In this document: positions 42,615 through 52,400 of the stretch, one piece after another
Position numbering within the stretch: the first letter of the stretch is position 1
Layout of the letters: every line of letters starts with the position of its first letter
Source of the DNA: Paraburkholderia sp. CNPSo 3274
GTDB taxonomy: Bacteria; Pseudomonadota; Gammaproteobacteria; Burkholderiales; Burkholderiaceae
DNA length: 60,073 bases
Assembly: GCF_024206475.1 (NCBI RefSeq)
Contig: NZ_JAMBPR010000058.1
Location: 1 to 60,073 of the forward strand
Reading direction: 5' to 3'
Notes under the pieces: model-generated
Database searches by the model: none
The model's input: the letters and a program-made list of their open reading frames with translations, nothing else
Told to the model about the DNA's origin: nothing
Program-made: the position numbers and the translations under genes

Positions 42615-43532
42615 TCAGTCATGGATGGTCAGCGGAAAGGTTTGAGGACTTACACGTTCCGGGTCCGGCCCGCCACGTTCTCCGGTGTCGAGCGCGCTGA
42701 TTGCCTGGAACTCGTCAGCCGCGAGCGCGAAGTCGAAAATATCGATGTTCTCGGCGATTCGTTCCGGACGCACGGATTTCGGAATCGGACAGGTGCCTAG
42801 CTGGATCTGCCAGCGCAGGATGATCTGCGCGGGACTCTTGCCGTATTTCGTGGCGAGTTGAAGCACGCCCGGATGGGAGAGCGGATCGTGCACCTTCCCC
42901 GACGCCTTGGCTTTCTCCCCGTCACGCTTGATACCGCCTATGGGAGACCACGCCTGCGTAACGATCCCCAGCTTTTCGTCAGCTTCGCGAAGCTCACTTT
43001 GAATGAAGAACGAGTGCACTTCTATCTGATTCACATCCGGGATATGTCCGGTTTGCTCAATGAGATTGCGCAGGTGAGCGGAGCCGAAGTTGCACACCCC
43101 GATCGCCCGGACGCGCCCCTCCGCCAGAAGCTTCATCGCGGCTCTGTAGGAAGCGACAGTGTCGTCAAAGGCGGAAGGGACAGGCCAATGAGTCAGATAC
43201 AGATCCAGATAATCGAGTCCGAGCTTGCGCAGACTTCTGTCGAAGGCATGGAGCGTCTGATCGTAACCATAATCCGTGATCCACACCTTGGTCGTAACGA
43301 AAATGTCTTCGCGAATGACGCCAGAAGCACGAATGCCCTCTCCCACCTGCTGCTCGTTCATGTAGGCCGCAGCCGTATCGATCAGCCGGTATCCGTTAGC
43401 GACTGCCGACTGCACGGCAGCAACGGTTTCTTCCGGACCACTGCGAAACACCCCTAGTCCGAAGCCAGGCATCTCGATTCCATTGTTCAACTTGTACCCA
43501 GGGCCTTTAGATGTCGCCATCGTCGATTCCAT
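42615..43532 (-). CDS. Aldo/keto reductase
   Basis: A 305-residue NADPH-dependent reductase of the 2,5-diketogluconate reductase-like group. The tetrad is Asp52 and Tyr57 (LIDTAAAYMNE), Lys82 (VTTKVW) and His115 (YLTHWP). Further motifs are VRAIGVCNFG, IQLGTCPIPKSVRPERIAEN and an intact C-terminus. The start may be ATG 43532 or ATG 43520 (GGAATCGACG upstream of the latter). Same strand as the exported hydrolase upstream and the NmrA-like gene downstream, all opposite to a GlxA-type regulator, suggesting a shared detoxification role. Confidence 0.9.
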   Translation of the reverse strand: MESTMATSKGPGYKLNNGIEMPGFGLGVFRSGPEETVAAVQSAVANGYRLIDTAAAYMNEQQVGEGIRASGVIREDIFVTTKVWITDYGYDQTLHAFDRSLRKLGLDYLDLYLTHWPVPSAFDDTVASYRAAMKLLAEGRVRAIGVCNFGSAHLRNLIEQTGHIPDVNQIEVHSFFIQSELREADEKLGIVTQAWSPIGGIKRDGEKAKASGKVHDPLSHPGVLQLATKYGKSPAQIILRWQIQLGTCPIPKSVRPERIAENIDIFDFALAADEFQAISALDTGERGGPDPERVSPQTFPLTIHD

Positions 43533-43634
43533 TTCAATTGAAGGTCGTTTCCGCCGCTGTGATCATCTGAAGGACCGTAGGTCTACCCGACCCTACGCCA
43601 CGGCACATGTCCGCAGCAAGAGCGTAGGTTGAAG

Positions 43635-44735
43635 TCACGTGGGGCTTACGGTGCGTAGAAACTTGACGAGCTGGTCATTGACCACGTCCGTGGTTTCGTG
43701 TTGTACCCAATGGCCCACATTGTCGAGATCAAGGCTTCCGACGAGACCGGGAAGACCGGCACGCATCTGGTTCGCCGTAAGCGGATAAAGCTCCTGCAAT
43801 CCATCCGCTTTCCCCCAGATGAAAAATGAGGGTTGATTGATCCTGGCGCCCTTCCACGGAGCGGACAAATAGAAATACGGCTCGGCGGCGCGGTAGTAGT
43901 TCAGGGCACCATGGAAGCCGGTGCGCTGAAACTCTGCGATGTTGTAAGCGACATAATCAGGCTGCGCCCACGACGGTATCGGTGTGGGGGCCGCGCGGTG
44001 GAGGCTTCGGGCAGGATCCATTGGACTCCAACGCTTGTCGGACGGAGCAGAAGCTGAGGCCCAATACAGAATTGCGGGAATGGTCACTGCGGCGTCAGCC
44101 CAAATCTGATCGGCGTCGGGACGGATCTGTTCGAACATATAGAAGTCGTTTTGATGGCCCGCTTTCCGCATGCGCTCAAACACGCTGACATCCCCGCGCG
44201 GAACATAGGGCACGCTCAGGCAAAACACGGCTGCAAATCGATCAGGACGCAGCAGCGCGGCATTCCATGCATGGGTCGCCCCCCAGTCATGGCCCACCAG
44301 GATTGCACTGGAGATATTCAGCGCGTCGAGCAGCCCAATCAGGTCGCCTGTCGTGTGCAGCGGCGTGTATAACGTGGCGTCCGCGGGAGCCGAGCTGCGC
44401 CCATAGCCGCGCATGTCCGGAGCAATTGCCCGGTATCCGGCTGCCGATACCGCTTCCATCTGTCGGCGCCACGTATAAGACGTATCCGGAAATCCGTGGA
44501 CAAAAAGAACGGCTGGTCCGTCCCCTTGCTCGGTTACGTGCAAGGAGATGCCGTTGGTGCTGATGTCATACTCCTTCAACGGATGACCTCCGCCGGTTGG
44601 GGGACTTTGCGCCTGCGCCTTGCGATCCAGTAGCCAACTCGCGCCCAACGCAGTCCCACTGGCGAGGAACGTGCGGCGAGCAATGGAGGGTGGCGGTGTT
44701 AAAGCACATGCAGGTGCGGTGATATTGCTATCCAT
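43635..44735 (-). CDS. Tat-exported alpha/beta hydrolase, soluble epoxide hydrolase type
   Basis: A 366-residue enzyme. The Tat leader is at about residues 17-43 (SIARRTFLASGTALGASWLL ... AQA). Catalytic core: HGFPD (80-84) oxyanion strand, Asp150 in GHDWGATHAW as nucleophile, lid segments with Trp/Tyr residues, an acid in WGKADG and the His in DNVGHWVQHE. The HGFP plus D-nucleophile pattern fits epoxide hydrolases. I choose ATG 44735 because it places the twin Arg close to the start; in-frame ATGs at 44756 and 44780 are alternatives. It is divergent from the GlxA-family gene across about 150 bases, which likely contain the shared control region. Confidence 0.88.
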   Translation of the reverse strand: MDSNITAPACALTPPPSIARRTFLASGTALGASWLLDRKAQAQSPPTGGGHPLKEYDISTNGISLHVTEQGDGPAVLFVHGFPDTSYTWRRQMEAVSAAGYRAIAPDMRGYGRSSAPADATLYTPLHTTGDLIGLLDALNISSAILVGHDWGATHAWNAALLRPDRFAAVFCLSVPYVPRGDVSVFERMRKAGHQNDFYMFEQIRPDADQIWADAAVTIPAILYWASASAPSDKRWSPMDPARSLHRAAPTPIPSWAQPDYVAYNIAEFQRTGFHGALNYYRAAEPYFYLSAPWKGARINQPSFFIWGKADGLQELYPLTANQMRAGLPGLVGSLDLDNVGHWVQHETTDVVNDQLVKFLRTVSPT

Positions 44736-44884
44736 AGAGCAGTCTCGAATAGTCATGCGTTGGCTCGGGAACCCGCTCATAGTAGAAGCCGGGAAACGGT
44801 CCGGCGCGTCATATATCCGACAATTCCGGCCATACTTGCGCAGGGACGTGCATCACGCCAGGATCGCCGTCCAAAGGACTTGTC

Positions 44885-45832
44885 ATGCTACGTATCGGCT
44901 ATATCGTCGTTCCAAACTTCCAGGTGATGATCTTCGGTGGCCTGACGGTGTTTGAAATGGCGAACCGGCTGACGAAAGAACCGCACTACGAAATACGCTT
45001 GATATCCGAAAGCGGTGGCCCAGTCCAAAGTTCCCTCGGGTACTCCGTCATGACAGACCGTTTCGATGAGGGTAGCTTTGATACGGTGATCATTGGCGGC
45101 GTTATCGACGGTGTGTACGAGCCAAGTCCGGCACTGGTCGATTATTTGAAGAGAGCGGTGAAGACCACTCGCCGTGTGGCCTCAATGTGCACAGGAGCAT
45201 TCTTCCTTGCGGAAGCCGGCGTTCTTGACGATCGGCGCGCCACGACCCACTGGGCGCACGCACGCGCATTGCAGACTGGCTACCCGAGAATCAACGTCGA
45301 AGAAGATCGTATCTTTATCGTCGATGGTCCCGTATGGACATCTGCGGGCATGACAGCGGGGACCGACCTTGCGATATCCATGGTAGAACGGGACCTCGGT
45401 GTCAAGGTGGCGCGCACCATCGCCAAGCGGATGGTCATGTTTCACCGGCGTGCCGGTGGACAGCTACAACATTCGACGCTGCTGGATCTCGATGCCAAAA
45501 GTGATCGAATCCAGACCGCGCTGGTATTCGCAAAAAGTAATTTGCACACTCAGTTGACGGTGGACAGACTCGCTGAAGCCGCTAATTTGAGCGTGCGACA
45601 GTTCACTCGAGCGTTCCGGGAAGAGACGGGGCAATCGCCCGCGAAGGCTGTAGAAAATTTGCGGCTAGAAGCAGCGCGTCTCATGGTTGAGCAAGGCCGG
45701 TTGCCTATTGACGTCGTTGCACGCGAGACCGGTTTTGCTGATCCGGACAGAATGCGTCGTGCGTTTCTGCGGGCGTTCGGTCAACCGCCTCAAGCGATTC
45801 GACGTGATGCACGAGGTCAAGCGAACGACTAA
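44885..45832 (+). CDS. GlxA-family transcriptional regulator (DJ-1/PfpI + AraC HTH)
   Basis: A 315-residue regulator. Residues 1-175 form a DJ-1/PfpI-like domain with VIIGGVIDG, Cys in SMCTGAFFLAEAGVLDDRRA then TTHW, and TSAGMTAGTDLAISMVE. Residues about 225-310 hold two AraC HTH motifs (TVDRLAEAANLSVRQFTRAF and IDVVARETGFADPDRMRRAF). In this family the first domain senses a small molecule. It is transcribed away from the exported epoxide hydrolase and probably controls the 40.9-44.7 kb gene set. Confidence 0.92.
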   Translation: MLRIGYIVVPNFQVMIFGGLTVFEMANRLTKEPHYEIRLISESGGPVQSSLGYSVMTDRFDEGSFDTVIIGGVIDGVYEPSPALVDYLKRAVKTTRRVASMCTGAFFLAEAGVLDDRRATTHWAHARALQTGYPRINVEEDRIFIVDGPVWTSAGMTAGTDLAISMVERDLGVKVARTIAKRMVMFHRRAGGQLQHSTLLDLDAKSDRIQTALVFAKSNLHTQLTVDRLAEAANLSVRQFTRAFREETGQSPAKAVENLRLEAARLMVEQGRLPIDVVARETGFADPDRMRRAFLRAFGQPPQAIRRDARGQAND

Positions 45833-46092
45833 GGGGACAACCGGTTCTCGTCGCCGCCGCAGCCGAGCTTCAGCATCGAGTCAAGTGAGGTCGTCACCCG
45901 ATATAGGCGAACTCCAGCTTGGGAAAATGTGCAGGCGTGCCCTTGTTGGCCGTCTGGTGCCCGATGGGATCGGCTGTAGCTGGCCTCGAACCGCCGCTCG
46001 CCTTGGTGAAGGAAACCAGCAGTTTGCGCCTGTCGAAACACTGTCAGCGCGCGCAGTGGCGGCGAACGAATGAACGTGTCAAACCGCAGTTT
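45833..46092. other. Intergenic between convergent genes
   Basis: No gene is supported. It separates the GlxA-family regulator (plus) from the outer-membrane efflux gene (minus). Confidence 0.4.
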
Positions 46093-47553
46093 CTAACGGC
46101 TTGCCACGGCCTCAGGATCGCTGGGCTGCCAACCACCACCAAGTGCCTCGAAGGCAGCAACCGCTGCCTTTGCCGATTCCGTTTGCGCCTGCACCCGATC
46201 ATCGGATGCGCGCAGCAAGTTTTCGTCGGCCTGCAGGACTTCAATCAGGCTGACGACACCTTTTTGATATGCCGCAAACGAGGCGGCTCGCGCCCGGCCG
46301 AGTGAATTCACTCCCTGATTGAGCACTGCGGCCTCTTCTTCCCGCTTGACGAGTGCTGAAAAGGCGTTTTCCACATCTTCCGTTGCATGTAATGCGGCAA
46401 GCCGATACGCGGCCAACATTTCGGCGTCCTGGCCCCTGGCCTGCGCGATCTGTGCATTAATGCGGCCGAAATCGAACAGACGCCAGCGCAGTCCCAGCAC
46501 CCCGGCCGCCTGACTGGCGCCGCCAGTGAACAGATTGCCCGCGGCCATTGATGTTGCGCTCCCGATCAGTCCACTCAGGGAGAATTTCGGATAATACTCG
46601 GAGATGGCCACCCCGATGCGCGCGTTCGACGCAGCGAGGCGACGCTCGGCCACGATCAGGTCGGGGCGGCGCCTGAGCAACTCTCCCGGCGTTCCCGTGC
46701 CCGCGATCCGCGGGGCGGCCGGGATGTCGCCAGTATCGACCAGCTCGGCTTGATGCGTGCCGGGCTGTGAGCCCAGCATCACATCCAGTGCGTTCATGGC
46801 CGCATCCAGTGTCGTCTCCAGGACAGGGACGGATGCCTGTACCTGCGCCAGCGCACCCTCAGCCTGGCTCACCTGGAGATCGGCCGCCAGTCCTTTTCCA
46901 TACAGAAGTTTGATGGTCGAGAGCAGATCCTGTTGCGTCTGCACCTGCTGCCGGGCAACCTTCAGACGGGCCTGCAATCCACGAATCGTGATGTAAATAT
47001 CGGCGGTCTGTGCCGCCACAGCCAGGCGCGTGGCCACAGCGCCGGCTTCCGAAGCCTGATACTCGGCAAGTGCCGCTTCCCGCCCGCGACGCAGGCCACC
47101 GAACACATCCACTTCCCAGCTCGCGCTGAAATTGGCCTCGTAGTCGTTGCCGTAGCGGTCGAATCCGGGCGTCGAATTCAGGACCCGCCCCAGGGGCGTT
47201 TCGACAGATTGGTAGACTCGCGCCGCCTGGCCGCTGACATTGCCTGAAGGCAGCAGCGCGGCATTCGCTGCCCCGAGTCCTGCGCGCGCCTGCGAGACGC
47301 GCGCGGCGGCCTGCGCGAGGTCCAGGTTCTGTTCCAGCGCGAGCGTGACGAATCGTGTGAGTTGCGGATCACCGAAACCCATCCACCACGTGACCAGGTC
47401 AGCACTGGCCACCGCGTGCCGGTGATCCACTGCGTCCTGGCCCTGGAACTGCCCGGGCATGGCTACATTGGGCCGGACATAATCAGGGCCCACTGCGCAG
47501 GCTGTCGAGAAGCTGGCAACAATGATCGCGGCAAGGATGTGATTGGGTAGCAT
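46093..47553 (-). CDS. RND efflux outer-membrane lipoprotein (NodT/OprM family)
   Basis: A 486-residue outer-membrane factor. The signal peptide ends in a lipobox (IIVASFSTAC), followed by the typical AVGPDYVRP motif. Two OEP repeats follow: LARFVTLALEQNLDLAQAAA-like and RRRPDLIVAERRLAASNARI then GVAISEYYPKFSLSG. The protein forms the trimeric exit duct of the pump encoded on the other side of the regulator. ATG 47553 is chosen for the signal peptide. It is divergent from tetR, with a promoter (-35 TAGACA at 47606-47611, -10 TATTAT at 47584-47589, minus strand, 16-bp spacer) overlapped by the palindromic operator. Confidence 0.92.
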   Translation of the reverse strand: MLPNHILAAIIVASFSTACAVGPDYVRPNVAMPGQFQGQDAVDHRHAVASADLVTWWMGFGDPQLTRFVTLALEQNLDLAQAAARVSQARAGLGAANAALLPSGNVSGQAARVYQSVETPLGRVLNSTPGFDRYGNDYEANFSASWEVDVFGGLRRGREAALAEYQASEAGAVATRLAVAAQTADIYITIRGLQARLKVARQQVQTQQDLLSTIKLLYGKGLAADLQVSQAEGALAQVQASVPVLETTLDAAMNALDVMLGSQPGTHQAELVDTGDIPAAPRIAGTGTPGELLRRRPDLIVAERRLAASNARIGVAISEYYPKFSLSGLIGSATSMAAGNLFTGGASQAAGVLGLRWRLFDFGRINAQIAQARGQDAEMLAAYRLAALHATEDVENAFSALVKREEEAAVLNQGVNSLGRARAASFAAYQKGVVSLIEVLQADENLLRASDDRVQAQTESAKAAVAAFEALGGGWQPSDPEAVASR

Positions 47554-47577
47554 GACCGTCTGCGCAGGGTTACTGTT

Positions 47578-47601
47578 GTGACCATAATACCAAATGGTCA
47601 C
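47578..47601. promoter_or_regulatory. TetR operator 1, between the efflux OMF and tetR genes
   Basis: GTGACCA-N10-TGGTCAC is a perfect inverted repeat (8-bp arms if the next base is counted). It covers the -10 of the minus-strand promoter and the probable -35 (TGGTCA) of tetR, so one bound dimer would shut both. The same repeat with the same spacing occurs at 48262-48285. Confidence 0.8.
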
Positions 47602-47629
47602 TAGTTGTCTATTGCTGTATGCTATCCCC

Positions 47630-48247
47630 ATGAAAAAAGCCACCACTCCTCCCATCACGACTCGCGGCCCCGCTGACCACGAGATACGAGATCAGATTGT
47701 TGTCGCCGCCACCGAGCACTTCAGCCGGTATGGCTACGAGAAAACGACGGTCTCCGATCTCGCCAGGGCGATCGGGTTCTCCAAGGCCTACATCTACAAG
47801 TTCTTCGAGTCCAAGCAGGCCATTGGCGAGATGATTTGCGCGAACTGCCTGCACGAGATCGAAACCGAGGTCAGGGCGGCCGTCGCCCAGACCGATCTGC
47901 CGCCGGAGAAGTTGCGGCGAATGTTCAGCGTCTTCACCGAGGCGAGCCTCCGTCTGTTTTTCCAGGACCGCAAGCTCTACGAGATTGCAGCATCTGCGGC
48001 CACGGAGAATTGGCAGGCCGTGCTTTCGTATGAAGCGCGCGTCCAGAAACTGCTTCAGGACATCCTGCAGGAGGGTCGGCAGAGCGGGGACTTCGAGCGC
48101 AAAACACCGCTTGATGAGACCGCGATGGCGATCTATCTGGTAATGCGCCCCTACCTCAACCCGATGCTCCTGCAGTACAGCTTCGATTACACGAAGGTCG
48201 CGCCTGCGCAATTGTCCAGCCTCGTGCTCCGCAGTCTGTCCCCTTGA
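47630..48247 (+). CDS. TetR/AcrR-family efflux repressor
   Basis: A 205-residue repressor. The HTH is at about residues 22-68 (IVVAATEHFSRYGYEKTTVS then DLARAIGFSKAYIYKFFESK). The C-terminal ligand domain contains RLFFQDRKLYEIAASAATEN, with a C-terminal TetR_C-like pattern. ATG 47630 lies only 6 bases after a -10-like TATGCT (47618-47623; -35 TGGTCA at 47595-47600, 17-bp spacer). The mRNA may therefore be leaderless, and no Shine-Dalgarno is seen. It should bind both GTGACCA-N10-TGGTCAC sites and repress the pump and itself. Confidence 0.9.
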   Translation: MKKATTPPITTRGPADHEIRDQIVVAATEHFSRYGYEKTTVSDLARAIGFSKAYIYKFFESKQAIGEMICANCLHEIETEVRAAVAQTDLPPEKLRRMFSVFTEASLRLFFQDRKLYEIAASAATENWQAVLSYEARVQKLLQDILQEGRQSGDFERKTPLDETAMAIYLVMRPYLNPMLLQYSFDYTKVAPAQLSSLVLRSLSP

Positions 48248-48261
48248 CGGGAATTTTGTTT

Positions 48262-48285
48262 GTGACCATTGACTAAATTGGTCAC
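48262..48285. promoter_or_regulatory. TetR operator 2 and promoter of the efflux operon
   Basis: GTGACCA-N10-TGGTCAC lies between tetR and the membrane fusion gene. A plausible promoter overlaps it: -35 TTGACT (48269-48274) inside the operator, 17-bp spacer, -10 CACAAT (48292-48297). Binding would block RNA polymerase. Confidence 0.78.
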
Positions 48286-48330
48286 TTGAACCACAATGAA
48301 AGCCCCGATTCCTCCATCAATGGGACTTTC

Positions 48331-49446
48331 ATGCTCCAGCGTCGCCTCGCTACCTCTGCAGTCGTCTGTGCACTGCCACTTGCGCTAGCCGCCTGCGACG
48401 GAAAAGCACCGTCCGATCCGCGCACCGAGACGCCCCTGGTGCGCACCGCCATCGCCCAGGCGGCGATCCCCGCGTCCCGTTCGTTTAGCGGAACCGTCGC
48501 CGCACGCGTGCAAAGCGACCTGGGATTTCGCGTCTCCGGCAAGGTGCTGGAGCGGCTGGTGGATGCCGGGCAAACCGTCAAACGTGGCCAGCCACTGATG
48601 CGCATCGATCCCGTCGATCTGAGGCTTGCCGCGCAAGCCCGGCAGGACGCGGTCACCGCAGCGCGAGCACGGGCGCTGCAGACCGCGCAGGATGAGGAGC
48701 GCTACCGCGACCTGCGCGGCACGGGTGCGATCTCGGCTTCGGCCTACGACCAGGCGAAGGCGGCCGCCGATGCCGCCAGCGCGCAGCTCAGTGCGGCCAA
48801 GGCGGACGCCGACGTTGCGCGCAATGCGACCGGCTATGCCGAGCTGGTTGCGGACGGGGATGGTGTCGTGATGGAAACGTTGGCCGAACCGGGTCAGGTC
48901 GTCAGCGCCGGACAACCCGTGGTGCGCCTGGCCCACGCCGGGCGGCGCGAGGCTGTCATCCAGCTACCCGAAACCCTGCGGCCCGCCATCGGTTCGGTCG
49001 CCGAGGCCACGCTGTTCGGCAACGGCGGCGTCAGCGTGCCGGCCACGCTGCGCCAGCTCTCGGATACGGCGGAGCCTCGTACCCGGACCTTCGAAGCGCG
49101 GTATGTGCTGCAGGGAGCGCTGGCCGATGCCCCGCTGGGCGCCACGGTGACGGTCCAGATTCCGGACGCGCGTTCTGCGGTGCAAGGCAATTTGCAGGTG
49201 CCGATCGGCGCGCTGCTGGACGCCGGAAAGGGGCCCGGGGTATGGATCATCGACGGCGAGCCGGCAAAGGTTTTCTGGCGGCCGGTTACCGTCGAACATC
49301 TGGACGACGACAGCGCCCGCGTGTCCGGTGATATCAGGCAAGGCGACCGGATCGTCGCGCTTGGCGCGCAGTTGCTGCGCGAAGGCGAGCAGGTCCGGGT
49401 GACAAGTCAGGCCGTGGCCATGACGGCCGAGGGAGCCCGTCCGTGA
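48331..49446 (+). CDS. RND efflux periplasmic adaptor (membrane fusion) lipoprotein
   Basis: A 371-residue adaptor. Signal peptide with lipobox (TSAVVCALPLALAAC), then the lipoyl/barrel half VQSDLGFRVSGKVLERLVDA and GQTVKRGQPLMRIDPVDLRL, an Ala-rich coiled-coil hairpin (about residues 90-165), the second lipoyl half DGVVMETLAEPGQVVSAGQP and a beta-barrel domain. The start at ATG 48331 gives the signal peptide. Its stop overlaps the GTG start of the pump gene by 4 bases. It links the inner-membrane pump to the outer-membrane duct. Confidence 0.92.
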   Translation: MLQRRLATSAVVCALPLALAACDGKAPSDPRTETPLVRTAIAQAAIPASRSFSGTVAARVQSDLGFRVSGKVLERLVDAGQTVKRGQPLMRIDPVDLRLAAQARQDAVTAARARALQTAQDEERYRDLRGTGAISASAYDQAKAAADAASAQLSAAKADADVARNATGYAELVADGDGVVMETLAEPGQVVSAGQPVVRLAHAGRREAVIQLPETLRPAIGSVAEATLFGNGGVSVPATLRQLSDTAEPRTRTFEARYVLQGALADAPLGATVTVQIPDARSAVQGNLQVPIGALLDAGKGPGVWIIDGEPAKVFWRPVTVEHLDDDSARVSGDIRQGDRIVALGAQLLREGEQVRVTSQAVAMTAEGARP

Positions 49447-52400
49447 GCGAAGGCCGTTTCAACCTGTCGGCGCTTGCCGTGCGCGAGCGCTCCATCACCC
49501 TCTTCCTGATCTGTCTGATCTCGCTGGCCGGGCTCGTTTCGTTCTTCAAGCTGGGTCGCGCCGAAGACCCGGCGTTCACAATCAAGGTGATGACCATCGT
49601 CACCGCGTGGCCCGGCGCCACCGCGCAGGAGATGCACGATCAGGTCGCGGAGAAAATCGAAAAGCGCATGCAGGAGCTGCGCTGGTACGACCGGACCGAG
49701 ACCTATACGCGACCCGGGCTGGCCTTTACGACCTTGACCCTGCTCGACAGCACACCGCCGTCGGACGTGCAGGAGCAGTTTTACCAGGCCCGGAAAAAAA
49801 TCAGCGACGAGACAGCCAACCTTCCGGCTGGCGTGATCGGGCCGATGGTCAATGATGAATACGCGGACGTCACGTTTGCTCTTTTCGCACTGAAAGCGAG
49901 GGGTGAGCCGCAGCGCCTGCTGGTGCGCGATGCGGAGACGCTGCGCCAACGGCTGCTGCATGTGCCGGGCGTGAAGAAGGTCGACATCATCGGCGAGCAG
50001 TCGGAAAGAATCTACGTCGAGCTCTCACATGACCGGCTGGCAACGCTGGGCGTCAGCCCGCAGGACGTATTCGCCGCGCTCAATGGCCAGAACGCCCTGA
50101 CGCCGGCCGGCTCCGTGGAGACGAAAGGTCCGGAGATGTTCATTCGCCTGGACGGTGCCTTCGACAACCTGCAGAAGATCCGCGACACGCCAGTCGTGGC
50201 ACAAGGTCGCACACTGAAGCTGTCGGACATTGCCACCGTCACGCGTGGTTATGAAGATCCGGCGACGTTCATGATCCGCAACAACGGCGAGCCGGCACTG
50301 CTGCTGGGCATCGTCATGCGCGACGGCTGGAACGGGCTCGATCTCGGCAAGGCGCTGGACAGCGAGGTCGGCGCAATTAACGCCGGGCTGCCGCTGGGAA
50401 TGAGCCTGACCAAGGTCACGGATCAGGCCGTCAACATTCATTCGGCGGTCGACGAGTTCATGCTCAAGTTTTTCGCCGCGCTACTGGTGGTCATGCTCGT
50501 GAGTTTCGTGAGCATGGGCTGGCGCGCGGGCCTGGTGGTTGCCGCCGCAGTGCCGTTGACGCTGGCCATCGTGTTCGTGGTGATGGCCGCGACAGGCAAG
50601 AACTTCGACCGCATTACCCTCGGATCCCTGATCCTCGCGCTCGGCCTGCTGGTGGACGACGCGATTATCGCCATCGAAATGATGGTGGTGAAGATGGAGG
50701 AAGGCTACAGCCGTGTGGCCGCCTCTGCCTATGCCTGGAGCCATACTGCCGCCCCCATGCTCTCGGGCACGCTGGTGACTGCGGTCGGCTTCATGCCCAA
50801 CGGCTTCGCCCGGTCCACCGCGGGCGAGTACACCAGCAACATGTTCTGGATCGTCGGCATTGCCCTGATCGCATCCTGGGTCGTCGCCGTGGTCTTCACG
50901 CCCTACCTCGGCGTGAAGATGCTGCACGACTTCAAAAAGGTCGAAGGGGGTCACGACGCGATTTACGACACGCCGCGCTACAACCGCTTCCGTCAGCTGC
51001 TCACGCGCGTCATCGCGCGCAAATGGCTGGTCGCCAGTTCGGTCGTTGGCCTCTTCGCCCTGGCCATCCTCGGTATGGGCGTGGTCAAGAAACAGTTCTT
51101 CCCGATCTCCGACCGCCCCGAAGTGCTGGTCGAGGTGCAGATGCCCTATGGCACGTCCATCTCCCAAACCAGCGCCGCCGCGGCGAAGGTGGAAGCCTGG
51201 CTCGCAAAGCAGAAGGAAGCCAGGATCGTCACCGCCTACATCGGACAGGGTGCGCCCCGCTTTTACCTGGCCATGGGACCGGAATTGCCCGACCCGTCGT
51301 TTGCCAAGATCGTGGCGCGCACGGACAGCCAGGACGAGCGCGATGCGTTGAAGGAGCGACTGCGTCAGGCGATCGCCAACGGTCTCGCCCCCGAAGCGCG
51401 CGTGCGCGTCACTCAACTCGTTTTCGGCCCCTATTCGCCGTTCCCGGTTGCCTACCGGGTCACCGGCCCGGACCCGGACACGCTTCGCGGCATCGCGGCT
51501 AAAGTTCAGCAGGTGATGGAAAGCAGTCCGATGATGCGCACGGTCAACACCGATTGGGGCACGCGCGCGCCCACGCTGCACTTCACGTTGCAGCAGGACC
51601 GTCTGCAGGCGGTGGGGCTCACGTCCAGCGCGGTGGCGCAGCAGTTGCAATTCCTGCTCACCGGCGTGCCTGTCACCGCCGTGCGTGAGGATATTCGAAC
51701 CGTGCAGGTCATGGCGCGTTCGGCCGGCGACGTTCGGCTCGACCCCGCCAGGCTCGGGGACTTTACGCTGGCTGGCGCCAACGGGCAACGCATCCCGCTA
51801 TCGCAGGTGGGCACGGTCGACGTGCGCATGGAGGAACCGATCATGCGCTGGCGCGACCGCGTGCCGACTATCACAGTGCGCGGCGACATTGCCGACAACC
51901 TGCAGCCGCCGGACGTATCAACGGCGATTACCAGCCAGCTCCAGCCGATCATCGCGAAGCTGCCCAGCGGCTATCGCATCGAGCAGGCGGGCTCCATCGA
52001 GGAATCGGCCAAGGCGACGACCGCCATGTTGCCGCTGTTCCCGATCATGCTGGCGATCACGCTGGTCATCATCATTCTCCAGGTCCGCTCGATTTCCGCG
52101 ATGGTGATGGTGTTCATGACCAGCCCGCTCGGCTTGATCGGCGTGGTGCCGACGCTGATCCTGTTCCGGCAGCCGTTCGGCATCAATGCGCTGGTCGGCC
52201 TCATTGCGCTGTCGGGCATCCTGATGCGCAACACGCTGATTCTGATCGGGCAGATCCACCAGAACCAGCGGGCGGGGCTGGCCCCATTCCGCGCGATCGT
52301 CGAGGCCACCGTGCAGCGCGCCCGCCCCGTGATCCTGACGGCCATGGCGGCGATCCTCGCCTTCATCCCGCTGACCCATTCGGTGTTCTGGGGAACACTC

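Noticed and set aside
50481..51788. 435-codon open frame on the minus strand
   Set aside because: It lies fully inside the RND pump gene. Its His/Arg/Gly-rich product has no domain and mirrors high-GC codon structure of the sense strand.
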